Of a DNA stretch of 64,000 nt, positions 16,998 through 24,780 are shown piece after piece. Made by a program: the position numbers and the translations under genes. This DNA is from Ethanoligenens harbinense YUAN-3 (GTDB taxonomy: Bacteria > Bacillota > Clostridia > Oscillospirales > Ethanoligenentaceae). The DNA is taken from NCBI RefSeq assembly GCF_000178115.2, contig NC_014828.1, positions 1,891,310-1,955,309 on the forward strand. The letters are read 5' to 3'. Within the stretch, counting starts at the first letter, position 1; each line of letters opens with the position of its first letter. The notes under the pieces are model-generated. The model was not told the origin of the DNA. It ran no database searches and was given only the letters and a program-made list of their open reading frames with translations.

Positions 16998-18860
16998 CTA
17001 ATCCGCAATCGTGAAATCCAGCGTCAGTTCATGGGAAACGGTTCGCGCGTTCGCCCAGGCTAAACCGAATTTAGCGGTAAGCGCCAGATTTCCCGATGCT
17101 CCGTTCGCGCCGAGCGTCCCCAATGGGACTTCCGAAGCGAGATCACCCGTGTAAACGGGCGTTCCCCGGTCAACCACCGTCCAGCCTGAACCGGCTGTTT
17201 TGCCGATTCCCACGCCGAGCGCAATTTTGCTTCCGGTCTGCGCCGCCGTCAGGCTGTTCCAATCCGGAAAGGACGTGGGGGCGGCGTCACCGATGCCGGA
17301 GGTCGCTTTCAGCCCCGCGACGGAAACCTTAATGGGAAAAATGGAATGGTTGGTGATCGGAATGTCCGGGGCGGTGAACGGCGTGTTGCTGTTCGGGTCA
17401 ATCGCGTAACTGACACTGACCGGATGTGTGACAGACACCAACTCGTCCACGGAATAATGAGTAACGGATGAAACATTTCCGGCATTGTCCACGGCGGCGA
17501 TATGGATGTAAAAGCCGCTGCCGGACGGACGGGAGAAGGTATAGCTGTTTGCTGTCGTGGTAATGCTCCCGTCCGGGACGGTATCCGGCTTATCGTCCAC
17601 GACGATGGAATAACCTTTCATCCCGGTTTTCAAAGAAGCGGAAACAACCGGAGAATCGTATTTCACGCCGTCATTCTGGCCGGTGGCTTCCACATAATAC
17701 TGATAGCCGGTGGCGTTGTCCTGCGAGGAATACTGGACGGTATATTGCGTCCGGTCGGAATTGTGCGTAACACTGGAAATCGTCGGCTTGTCCGGCGCGT
17801 CCAAATCCTGCCCCTTGTGGTCATTCCAGCTTGTGTCGGTCGTGATTTGAGCAAGGTAGAACAGGGTGTTTGCCGTGACGCGCTGCTCGTCCGGCGTGGC
17901 CTCGCCGTTGGAATGGCCGGTCTGAATCATGGCGCAGTTTGACCAGCTTGTCAGATAAAACGTATTCGTGCCATGCCCGCCGGAACCGGTGGCCTCCGCG
18001 CTGTTGGGGTAAGTGTACGGCGGCTGATACGTCATCCACACGTCCCCGAAAGCAAGCTGATTGGAATGGGACATCGGGACATTCAAGACTGTGCCAACGT
18101 CACCAATTTTCCACGGGTAGTTGGTGAGCAGGCCCTTCTTGGAAACCTTGATTTGCGCGCTGCCGAGCACCGTGTAATGCGGAATCGTCTGAATATTACA
18201 GTAATGGGCCAGCTTGAAGAAATTCGGCATGGAGATTGTATCATTGTCTACCATCGTGTCATGCCCGAAAAGGACGCCTCGCCCGGTTTTGATAAAGGCG
18301 TCGGTTTTACTCTCTGCCGCAGAGGATAAATCCTGACTGGCAAAGGCGTCCCACGCCCCGAAATACAGCACGTCGTATTTGTAGGTGCCGTCCACGTTTT
18401 TCAGGTAAGCGTCCGGGTTGGCGTTAAAATCGGAGATTGAAACGGTATCCACGGAAATAAGGCCCTTGCCGTACCCCTTGGAATCATACTCGTTCGGTGT
18501 CTCCATCCACATTTTCAGAGAAGCCGACTTCGGCAGGGTGTAACTCTTTCCCTGCCATGTCGTAAAGGAAACGGTCGGCTCAACAACGGGATAGATGTTC
18601 AGAACCTTCGCGTGGTCTTTGGCGGGGATGCTCTGGAAATTCGATTCATGCACGGATTTGGAATAGAGCATATAGCTGTACGGCTGGCTTTTGTCGCTGT
18701 TTGTCCAGTTCAGCGCCACATAGTTCCCTGACGGATTCGGCGTTGCGGTCAGCGTCAGAACCGACGCGGCGGAGGCCGCAAACGCGGGTGAAGCACTGGA
18801 CAACAGGATACCGGCGGCAAGCAGAGGGACGAGAAAAAGCCGCCTGAATGATTGCCTCAA
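16998..18860 (-). CDS. Exported multidomain surface protein (cargo)
   Basis: Secreted protein of about 620 aa. The signal peptide is RQSFRRLFLVPLLAAGILLSSASPAFAA. Then come a Fn3-like or DUF5057-like N-terminal part (VLTLTATPNPSGNYVALNWTN; KVLNIYPVVEP), a central region with GRGVLFGHDTMVDNDTISM, and a second Fn3-like stretch near residue 365 (KPTISSVTHNSDRTQYTVQY). The last ~140 residues (VTHPVSVSYAIDPN...) resemble the neighbouring 196-aa exported protein. The TTG at 18860 is chosen because GGGAGGG precedes it and it places the signal peptide at the N-terminus; no ATG does so. It has no LPXTG anchor. Its role is unknown; adhesion is a guess. Confidence 0.75.
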   Translation of the reverse strand: MRQSFRRLFLVPLLAAGILLSSASPAFAASAASVLTLTATPNPSGNYVALNWTNSDKSQPYSYMLYSKSVHESNFQSIPAKDHAKVLNIYPVVEPTVSFTTWQGKSYTLPKSASLKMWMETPNEYDSKGYGKGLISVDTVSISDFNANPDAYLKNVDGTYKYDVLYFGAWDAFASQDLSSAAESKTDAFIKTGRGVLFGHDTMVDNDTISMPNFFKLAHYCNIQTIPHYTVLGSAQIKVSKKGLLTNYPWKIGDVGTVLNVPMSHSNQLAFGDVWMTYQPPYTYPNSAEATGSGGHGTNTFYLTSWSNCAMIQTGHSNGEATPDEQRVTANTLFYLAQITTDTSWNDHKGQDLDAPDKPTISSVTHNSDRTQYTVQYSSQDNATGYQYYVEATGQNDGVKYDSPVVSASLKTGMKGYSIVVDDKPDTVPDGSITTTANSYTFSRPSGSGFYIHIAAVDNAGNVSSVTHYSVDELVSVTHPVSVSYAIDPNSNTPFTAPDIPITNHSIFPIKVSVAGLKATSGIGDAAPTSFPDWNSLTAAQTGSKIALGVGIGKTAGSGWTVVDRGTPVYTGDLASEVPLGTLGANGASGNLALTAKFGLAWANARTVSHELTLDFTIAD

Positions 18861-18888
18861 ATAGAAACCCTCCCTTCGGCGTGGAAGG

Positions 18889-18911
18889 TTGGCCGGGAAA
18901 ATCCCGGCCAA
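18889..18911 (-). other. Perfect hairpin between the two exported-protein genes
   Basis: Ten-base arms TTGGCCGGGA and its reverse complement around a 3-base loop. There is no T-run after it, so it may be an mRNA-stability hairpin or attenuator. It shares the TTGGCC core with the dispersed palindrome but is otherwise different. Confidence 0.6.
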
Positions 18912-18928
18912 TTCCCGCGCTTCTGTTT

Positions 18929-19519
18929 TTATGCGAGCTGGAATTGAAATACAAGCTGATGGTTGGCCGTGTACGCCCCGTCGAACGCAAGGCCGTAGTC
19001 TGCCGTCAGAGACAGCGCGCCGGAAGTGTTCGGATTCAGCGTCCCGACCTGCAACGGCGAATCGCTCACCGCCCAATGAGTGGAAGCGCTGTATCCGCTG
19101 TTCCAGCCGGAATTGCCTTTTGCCGCAATGCCGAGCGCAATGTACTTTTTGGAATCCACGAGGTTGAGCGAACGCCACGCTTTCGCGGACGGGTCAACGT
19201 CGGTAAAGGTCAGAGAGCCGCCTGAAGCGGCTTTCAGGGATTCCACCGTGGCGATCACCGCAACTTTGGTGTTGTTGGTCACGGTGATGTCGGGCGCGGT
19301 GAAGGTTTCGGCATCCGGGCTGATGGCGTAGGCCACGTTGATCGGATGGGTGACGGAGATGGTCAGCGGCGCGATGGAGCCGTTGATCGTCACGTTCCCC
19401 GTAATGCTGCCCGTGCCGGTGTCGGTTTTGTCGGCGGCGAACGCCGGGACTGCCGCCATCACGCCGAGCACGGCAAAGGTGACGATACCCGCGAGGATCT
19501 TTCTGAACCTGTTTTTCAT
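18929..19519 (-). CDS. Exported single-domain protein related to the C-terminus of its neighbour
   Basis: Secreted protein of 196 aa with a clear signal peptide (MKNRFRKILAGIVTFAVLGVMAAVPAFAA). The mature part is one beta-rich domain. Its landmarks PINVAYAISPDAETFTAPDITVTNN, KKYIALGIAAKG, PLQVGTLNPNTSGALSLTADYGLAF and HQLVFQFQLA each have a counterpart in the last 140 residues of the adjacent 620-aa protein, so the pair arose by domain duplication. The ATG at 19519 has AGGAGG upstream. It might be a polymerising or anchoring subunit; there is no sortase motif and the function is unknown. Confidence 0.8.
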   Translation of the reverse strand: MKNRFRKILAGIVTFAVLGVMAAVPAFAADKTDTGTGSITGNVTINGSIAPLTISVTHPINVAYAISPDAETFTAPDITVTNNTKVAVIATVESLKAASGGSLTFTDVDPSAKAWRSLNLVDSKKYIALGIAAKGNSGWNSGYSASTHWAVSDSPLQVGTLNPNTSGALSLTADYGLAFDGAYTANHQLVFQFQLA

Positions 19520-19546
19520 TGAATAACCTCCTGCATGTTTTTATTT

Positions 19547-19563
19547 CAACCGCAAAAGCGGCT
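19547..19563 (-). terminator. Weak hairpin after the membrane-anchored cargo gene
   Basis: On the minus strand AGCCGC-TTTT-GCGGTT is followed by AAATAAAAA, just after the stop of the 195-aa anchored protein. It is a short stem without a proper T-run, so termination would be partial. Confidence 0.4.
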
Positions 19564-19565
19564 GA

Positions 19566-20153
19566 TTACGAAACGGAAAGATGAATTTTGTAGTCGGCCA
19601 TCCCAAGGTAGGACTTTGTATCCTTGCTGTAATACCGGATCGTCGCCGTCACGCTGTAATTTCCGGGTGAAATCTGCTTGGAGAGTGTAAGGCCGTCAAT
19701 ATGTTGGCCCGGATAGATCGGTGCTGATTTTGCTATGGTTTCGTCATCCAGCACGATTTCGCACTGCATAATGACGGTGTTGGAGGACGGATTTTCAACT
19801 TCCCATGTACCGGTGCTGCCTTTCGCTCCGCTGGAAAAAGACGCCTGCGCGCTTACTTTATCGGTGACGGTAACTTCCTGCTTTTGAAGCCGGGACAGGA
19901 TTTCCTGCCGTGACGGGGTGCTGCTGCTTCCCGACTCCGCGCTGCCGGTATCGTCCAGAGACGGAACGGACGAGGATGGGGCGGAACTGGACGGCGGCGG
20001 ATTCGGACTTGGGTGCTGATTTCCGCAGCTTCGCAGCAACAGCAACAGGAGAAGCAGCAAAAGCAGAAGAATCGCAAGAATGTACGGCCATTTGCGCTTC
20101 CGCTTTTCATCCTCCTTCCTGCGCCTGTTTCCATTGGCTTTTTCAGTTGTCAT
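19566..20153 (-). CDS. Membrane-anchored extracellular protein (cargo)
   Basis: Protein of 195 aa: a basic cytoplasmic N-terminus (residues 1-22, RRRKEDEKRKRK), a single very Leu-rich transmembrane helix (YILAILLLLLLLLLLLL), a Pro/Ser-rich linker of about 45 residues, then an extracellular beta domain (about 90-195) with VTVTDKVSAQASFSSGAKGSTGTWEVENPSSNTVIMQCEIVL and SPGNYSVTATIRYY. It looks like a type II membrane-tethered protein; I do not recognise the family. The ATG at 20153 has GGAGG 7 bases upstream; the longer frame has no site. It is first of the three cargo genes. Confidence 0.75.
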   Translation of the reverse strand: MTTEKANGNRRRKEDEKRKRKWPYILAILLLLLLLLLLLLRSCGNQHPSPNPPPSSSAPSSSVPSLDDTGSAESGSSSTPSRQEILSRLQKQEVTVTDKVSAQASFSSGAKGSTGTWEVENPSSNTVIMQCEIVLDDETIAKSAPIYPGQHIDGLTLSKQISPGNYSVTATIRYYSKDTKSYLGMADYKIHLSVS

Positions 20154-20178
20154 GCGTTTGCCTCCTTCATTCAGACAC

Positions 20179-20209
20179 AAAAAAAGGGCCTGATTTTTCA
20201 ATCAGACCC
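20179..20209 (-). terminator. Intrinsic terminator or attenuator ahead of the cargo genes
   Basis: On the minus strand GGGTCTGATT-GAAA-AATCAGGCCC, followed by seven T. It sits 26 bases before the start of the anchored cargo gene, so it either ends an upstream transcript or acts as an attenuator. Confidence 0.7.
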
Positions 20210-20236
20210 GTCGGGGATATGTTGTCCCTCCCTTCG

Positions 20237-20261
20237 ACTTCGGGCCAACTTGGCCCGAAGT
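20237..20261. repeat. Palindromic repeat copy 12, upstream of the cargo genes
   Basis: Perfect 12-bp arms. This is the rightmost copy in the window and the only intergenic one not next to a recognisable stop codon. The element-like region ends shortly after it. Confidence 0.95.
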
Positions 20262-20275
20262 GACCGCTACCATAC

Positions 20276-20312
20276 AAAAACACCGCCCATAGTCTCACTA
20301 AGGCGGTGTTTT
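20276..20312. terminator. Bidirectional-type terminator at the right edge of the element remnant
   Basis: AAAACACCGCC and GGCGGTGTTTT are separated by a 14-base loop, with A and T runs flanking an 11-bp stem. It lies just outside the last palindrome copy and may mark the border region between the element and other DNA. Confidence 0.75.
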
Positions 20313-20420
20313 GTGTAATGTGATAGCTCTAATGTTTTATTTTTTGCAGTTTTCCTAATACGTTTGGCTCATATGAAAATAAGGCGCATCCGCCATTGAC
20401 CCGGCCGCAACGGCAAAAAA

Positions 20421-20464
20421 CAGAAAGCCGGCAACGATCCGCAAGGATCATTACCGGCTTTTAT
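20421..20464 (-). terminator. Intrinsic terminator downstream of the Lrp/AsnC gene
   Basis: On the minus strand GCCGGTAATGATCC-TTGC-GGATCGTTGCCGGC forms a long stem (one G-T pair) followed by TTTCTGTTTTTT, about 75 bases after the regulator's stop. Confidence 0.8.
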
Positions 20465-20538
20465 TTCGGGACAATCGGGCGCCTGGAATCGCGTCCGATT
20501 TCCCTGCATTGTTCCACCGACAATGGGGTGCAATGCCG

Positions 20539-20991
20539 TCAGGATTCTTCTTCGTTTGCCATGAGATTGACTCCCCTGCAATTCACAGAGGTCGAAAACA
20601 CGATTTGCGTGGATGTGTTCCCAAATTTTTGAAGCTGGTTGATAAAAACATCCAGCTCCACCGTGCTTTTGAACGCCACCTTGATTAGCATCGAGTACTG
20701 CCCCGTCACACAATGGCACTCCATGACATTGGGGCACTGGGAAATGAACGGGTAAAAAACCGTTTTCTTCTTGGGGGACATCTCCAGATTGATAAAAGCG
20801 GTGACATGGTATCCGATCTTGACATGGTCGACTGTGGCCATATAGCCTGTAATGATCCCGCGTTTTTCCAGAGAATCAATCCTCGCAGACACGGCAGGCG
20901 ACGACATATACACCATTTGGGCGATCTGCTTGATTGGAAGCCGTGCGTTCTGCTCCAAAATCGTAAGAATTTTACAGTCTATTTTGTCCAT
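20539..20991 (-). CDS. Lrp/AsnC family transcriptional regulator
   Basis: Feast/famine-type regulator of 150 aa. The N-terminal winged HTH is clear: MDKIDCKILTILEQNARLPIKQIAQMVYMSSPAVSARIDSLEKRGIITGY. A RAM/ligand domain follows (CPNVMECHCVTGQYSMLIKVAF is the usual V-x-x-x-x-x-TG-x-x-D/Y-like segment). The ligand and targets are unknown. The ATG at 20991 starts directly at the conserved LD-x-I-D-like opening, whereas the longer frame adds unrelated residues. It is monocistronic, with a plausible promoter upstream and a terminator downstream. Confidence 0.9.
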   Translation of the reverse strand: MDKIDCKILTILEQNARLPIKQIAQMVYMSSPAVSARIDSLEKRGIITGYMATVDHVKIGYHVTAFINLEMSPKKKTVFYPFISQCPNVMECHCVTGQYSMLIKVAFKSTVELDVFINQLQKFGNTSTQIVFSTSVNCRGVNLMANEEES

Positions 20992-21033
20992 TTGAATCAC
21001 ATGCAACCTTCCGTCTATGTTTTCACACACTCT

Positions 21034-21062
21034 ATCATAGCGGATGTGTTTTGATTCCACAA
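21034..21062 (-). promoter_or_regulatory. Sigma-70-type promoter for the Lrp/AsnC gene
   Basis: On the minus strand -35 TTGTGG and -10 TATGAT are 17 bases apart, with the -10 about 43 bases before the start codon. Confidence 0.6.
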
Positions 21063-21273
21063 GGCGGTTAAACAAAAAAGCAGGACCGTTTACACCATTT
21101 ATGATAGGGTTGCACACCTTTTCACATAAAAAAGCAGAATGCACTTTCTGAAAAACAAGTAGCTGCTTCAACATCGTCCGGTGATTAGAACCGATTTCCA
21201 ATGATTTGGAATATAGCAATCTATATAGACGGTCACCGAAAGACTTTAGACTTATCCGACGCGAATTTTTTAC

Positions 21274-21302
21274 AAAAAATGCCCCCTGATTTTTGGGGAG
21301 GC
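21274..21302 (-). terminator. Hairpin with T-run on the minus strand
   Basis: GCCTCCCC-AAAAATCA-GGGGGC followed by ATTTTTTG on the minus strand, between abiH and the regulator. It fits a terminator that would stop abiH transcription about 260 bases after its stop. Confidence 0.5.
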
Positions 21303-21561
21303 ACTGTTGCCCGCTCAGCTTATTAACAGCGGAAAAGCGCCAGACATCCTTTACCAATACTCGTTATATACTCTATGCCGGCATAGTTCAAGTCTTTAAC
21401 AAAATGTCACCATAAAATTATTGCCTTTTGGCATAGTAGCTATTTTCACTTTTCATTACGGAATTATTCTTTTACATATGGTTTGCCTGTGCTACCATAT
21501 AAATGAACCAGGCGCATACGAACGCTTGCAAAACGTTTTCATGGATTTGAGCTATCTTATG

Positions 21562-22494
21562 CTAAATATGGTAAATTTCAAACTCACCTTTGAATCCATT
21601 GCTAATTACTATATTTTTATATTCTTCAATTTTATCCTTACTATCAAAATCATTGAAAAACCATGTTATCTGATTTGTGTCTATTCTTTTAAAGATGTTT
21701 TGGAGATATATTCTGTCGACAGATGAAAAGGAAAATCCATACGAATAGATGCTTGTTATCTGAGAATGAATTTTCTTAAAAAATCCTTCGTTGTCCCGAA
21801 TCGCGTTTTGAGTGTCTTTTCTCAGCACTTTGCGCATCAATCCATACTCATATTCCGTTCCCGGATGTAGTATCGCTTCAGCCATTTCCGGATAAAAAGG
21901 CGCTTTGTCTTTTCCGTGCCCAAACAATAGTTTTCCACCTTGAACCCCATGAATATGGCATACGTCTTTAATTCCATATTTTAGTTCTAGTGTCTTTGTA
22001 TAATTAAATGATAAAAACAAGTCGCTCTTATTATACAAATCACAGAACTCTTGTTTTAAGGTAATGCTTCTAACATCAATAGAATCTATCCATTTACTAA
22101 AATACAATGGGATCTGTTGAACAATATCATATAGCCTTTTAGAAAGATATTCATAATAGTCTTCCAATTCGATGTCATATTCTTCCACAATTTCATCTTC
22201 ATCAATATCCGGCAGCAACATATCATAATCAATTTCTGATAACGAATCTTCTAAGTTTCCCCACGTGATCCCATTTACTTCAGCTAATATATATTCAATA
22301 AAATCCATAATAGTAGAAGTGGTTAATTGCATTTTATCGTCAAGATCGCCCAAGTACGATTGGATGTCATCATATTCACATTGATCGAAATCTTCCACAT
22401 AATTACATCTTAGGTACTCGTGAAAATCCTCATATGTTGTCGCTAAGCCATGAGATAAATCAAAGCCGTTTCCAATAATAAACAGTTTTTCCAT
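21562..22494 (-). CDS. abiH: AbiH family abortive-infection protein
   Basis: Phage-resistance protein of 310 aa belonging to the AbiH family first described in lactococci; the mechanism is not established. The N-terminal nucleotide-binding-like motif LFIIGNGFDLSHGLATTYEDFHEYL is diagnostic. It is supported by the central FLSFNYTKTLE..YGIKDVCHIHGVQGGKLLFGHG and the C-terminal IYSYGFSFSSVD. The middle (residues 70-125) is very acidic. The ATG at 22494 has a GGGGGC site. Codon use is AT-richer than the flanking element and sugar genes, suggesting separate acquisition. It sits beside IS3 debris, with no partner gene visible. Confidence 0.9.
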   Translation of the reverse strand: MEKLFIIGNGFDLSHGLATTYEDFHEYLRCNYVEDFDQCEYDDIQSYLGDLDDKMQLTTSTIMDFIEYILAEVNGITWGNLEDSLSEIDYDMLLPDIDEDEIVEEYDIELEDYYEYLSKRLYDIVQQIPLYFSKWIDSIDVRSITLKQEFCDLYNKSDLFLSFNYTKTLELKYGIKDVCHIHGVQGGKLLFGHGKDKAPFYPEMAEAILHPGTEYEYGLMRKVLRKDTQNAIRDNEGFFKKIHSQITSIYSYGFSFSSVDRIYLQNIFKRIDTNQITWFFNDFDSKDKIEEYKNIVISNGFKGEFEIYHI

Positions 22495-22679
22495 ATCAGC
22501 CTGCCCCCTTCAATATTTATAAGTAAACCCGCTATGTAGATTTACAATATTTACGATCAAGTGGTGATTGACATCGTTTGTTATTGCGCAGGTATTCTAC
22601 AACACTTCACCTCCATATACTTAGACTCCATGCCGTAATTTACTATCTATTAAATTTCCAATTATCGCTGGACAGGGTG

Positions 22680-22960
22680 GATCGTAAGAATGCAGGGCTC
22701 GGAACTGACAAGGTCAATGTCAAAAAGGAATACTCTCCCGACAGCTCAGCATATGAAGGGTTCTTCGAACATCTTAAAAACGATATGTTTTATAATGGAT
22801 TCTGGAGTGATATTTCCACTAAGCAGTTCATCGATATTCTCAATGGATACATGAAATGGTATAATGAGAGATGAATAAAGATGTCTCCCGGAGCTACGAG
22901 CCCGATGACTACAGAAAAAGCATTGGTCCAGTCGCATGAGTAAGTCCAGAACAACATCCG
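22680..22960 (+). pseudogene. IS3-family transposase (orfB) 3' remnant
   Basis: The C-terminal piece of an IS150/IS3-like integrase-type transposase is readable: EYSPDSSAYEGFFEHLKNDMFYNGFW, then FIDILNGYMKWYNER. The conserved catalytic Glu region is in EGFFEHLKN. After the stop near 22874 a shifted frame continues with a typical IS3 tail (SRSYEPDDYRKSIGPVA). The 5' three-quarters and both inverted repeats are not recognised, so it is a dead fragment. Confidence 0.75.
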
Positions 22961-23027
22961 CACCCCAAAGGTTTTTAAACCGGCAGTCAGGACAATCAAA
23001 GATGAACTTGTTAAGAGGTGCCACCCC

Positions 23028-23804
23028 ATGAAATTGCTTCAAATTTTATCAGCCATCTCCCGAATTATCGTTGGGTTACTCCTCCTTCTCACCGCCTCAC
23101 CTAACCTATACACAAAGCTAAAGATCCTAGAATCCTTTGTTCCCCTTTTTGTCCCCCTTGGGCTTCTGCTTTTGCTATCCGTGCTGGTCTTTCCTTTCCT
23201 AACCCCGAAGCTTAAAATCTCCCGGGTGTTTCGTCGCTTTCTGTGGTCGGTTTCGCTTCTCTGCATGGCAATCGTCTGCTGGATGGCCGTCTCTTTCACA
23301 GCGATCATACTGGTTGGCCGCGGCAGCACGCCTCCCGCAGGCGCTACGGTAGTTGTACTCGGTGAGGGTTCGTACAAAGGAGTCCCAGACTTTAATCAGT
23401 TAATCGGCATCACCGCTGCCGGTAACTATCTGCGCACACATCCTTCCGCCATGTGCATTGCCAGCGGCGGTGTGACAACCGACATCAGTCCCGCTGACGC
23501 AACCGCCATCCGCGACGTCCTCATTTCGCAATACCAAATTTCCTCCGACCGCATTTTTGTCGAAAATCAGTCGCGCACCACTCATGAAAATATGCTGTAT
23601 TCCAAGAAAATCATTCAGGCGCATGGGCTCTCGCGCAATATCGCGGTGGCGGCGCCGGCGTTTCACCTGCTGCGCGCCGAGATGATCGCGCGGCGCATGG
23701 GGCTTGTGCCGTATGGCTTGCCCGGCAAGGTGTATCCGCAACAGCAGTGGCCAAATTATGTTCGCGAGCTGTTTGCTTTCCCCAAAAGCTTTCTGTTGGA
23801 TTGA
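23028..23804 (+). CDS. YdcF/SanA-type DUF218 membrane protein
   Basis: Protein of 258 aa with three N-terminal membrane segments (about residues 8-25, 36-58 and 72-95) and an extracytoplasmic or membrane-proximal DUF218 domain (about 105-235). The domain shows ATVVVLGEGSYKG, YLRTHPSAMCIASGGVTTDISPADA, IFVENQSRTTHENMLYSKKII and FHLLRAEMIARRMGL, the usual DUF218 landmarks. Relatives (SanA, ElyC, YdcF) affect envelope or peptidoglycan-precursor steps, but the reaction is not firmly known. The ATG at 23028 follows AAGAGGTG. It appears monocistronic. Confidence 0.88.
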   Translation: MKLLQILSAISRIIVGLLLLLTASPNLYTKLKILESFVPLFVPLGLLLLLSVLVFPFLTPKLKISRVFRRFLWSVSLLCMAIVCWMAVSFTAIILVGRGSTPPAGATVVVLGEGSYKGVPDFNQLIGITAAGNYLRTHPSAMCIASGGVTTDISPADATAIRDVLISQYQISSDRIFVENQSRTTHENMLYSKKIIQAHGLSRNIAVAAPAFHLLRAEMIARRMGLVPYGLPGKVYPQQQWPNYVRELFAFPKSFLLD

Positions 23805-23944
23805 CATGGTTCTTCCACTCTCGCCATCTGATTTCTCTTTGCATTAAGTGCTCCTGTGTCAATTATTTGCGATTTTTACCCGGAACATTTCCGATCAACT
23901 GCCCCGCATTACACGAAGTCCCCTTTCCTCTTAGCGCCGCCGCA

Positions 23945-24253
23945 TTATAATACAGCAAAGCTTCTACATTGGCGCGTGCGAGGACAAACCGACTCATGGA
24001 GAAAAACAACGTCAAGCGGGGCACACGATATACGCGCGGTGTTTTGCACATAGTCGCGCATAACAGCGTCCACCCGCGTTGCAATGGAGAAATCGGCAAT
24101 CCGGTACTGGAAAAATTGAATTCCAAGCCCGTCAATATGGCTCTCTGTGCCGTCACACACAAGGTTGTAAATATCATTTTCACCGTTTTGCATGACCAAA
24201 AGCCATTTGACCTGCGAAACCCGGAAATGCACGCCCGAAAGCTGCGAGAGCAT
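23945..24253 (-). CDS. Uncertain small ORF, no recognised family
   Basis: A minus-strand frame of about 102 codons starting MLSQLSGVHFRVSQVKWLLVMQNGENDIYNLVCDG. The amino-acid composition is protein-like in its first half (alternating hydrophobic and polar residues suggesting strands), and AAGAAGG precedes the ATG closely. The C-terminal half (RISCAPLDVVFLHESVCPRTRQ) is less convincing. An overlapping plus-strand frame also exists. It could be a degraded gene left between YdcF and the sugar operon. Confidence 0.3.
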   Translation of the reverse strand: MLSQLSGVHFRVSQVKWLLVMQNGENDIYNLVCDGTESHIDGLGIQFFQYRIADFSIATRVDAVMRDYVQNTARISCAPLDVVFLHESVCPRTRQCRSFAVL

Positions 24254-24780
24254 CACCTTCTTACCGTAGTACAATACTCCCCAGAATCAGGTAAGCTCTC
24301 TCCTATGGCGAAGGGCTTACCTGATTTTGTATTTTTTCTCTTCAAAAAAATTGCCCAACCTATTGCATTTTCTTGGCTGGTCTCCAACTGGTCGCGAATT
24401 TCTGACAAGACCGGTTATCAGAGATTTATGGAAACCTATTTGTAAATCATATTACTGGCTGAAATCAATGATTTTTCCGCATTTCAAAAAACAAACAGCT
24501 AATTGTATTTTCAACCGAATCCATCTGTAAATTAGTTTGATGCATTTCAATGCACCAAGAACAATGTTTTTAAGAGGTCTGTCACAGCCTGCCTGGGGCG
24601 CAGCGATCGGCAACATTTTTCGGACAGAATTATGGCGATTCATAAATAGAAAGGTAACTCTGCTCCATTTTCCGATTCCAACTGATTGCAAGCTTTTGCG
24701 GGTTAAAAAACTCGTAAAAGCTCAATAAGTCACAATAATCAGCCGACTTGTATGGACAAATTTTCTATTGCCCTTGCAAT
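24254..24780. other. Non-coding stretch between the uncertain ORF and the AraC regulator
   Basis: About 530 AT-rich bases with no supported gene. It contains one strong hairpin (24285-24326). Otherwise I see only short open frames lacking ribosome sites. Confidence 0.55.
24285..24326 (+). terminator. Strong hairpin with following T-rich tract
   Basis: Perfect 12-bp arms AATCAGGTAAGC and GCTTACCTGATT, 18 bases apart, followed on the plus strand by TTGTATTTTTTC. It is shaped like a terminator, but no confident plus-strand gene ends here; YdcF stops about 480 bases upstream. Confidence 0.55.

Larger units (their letters stand above)
20992..21561. other. Non-coding stretch between lrp-like gene and abiH
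   Basis: About 570 AT-rich bases without a convincing gene. It holds the regulator's promoter and a hairpin with a T-run on the minus strand. I see nothing else recognisable in it; the longer upstream reading of the lrp frame through here has no family similarity. Confidence 0.6.

Noticed and set aside
3252-20261. Palindromes as a CRISPR array
   Set aside because: Copies are 0.4-4.2 kb apart with genes between them, there is no regular spacer and no cas gene is present.
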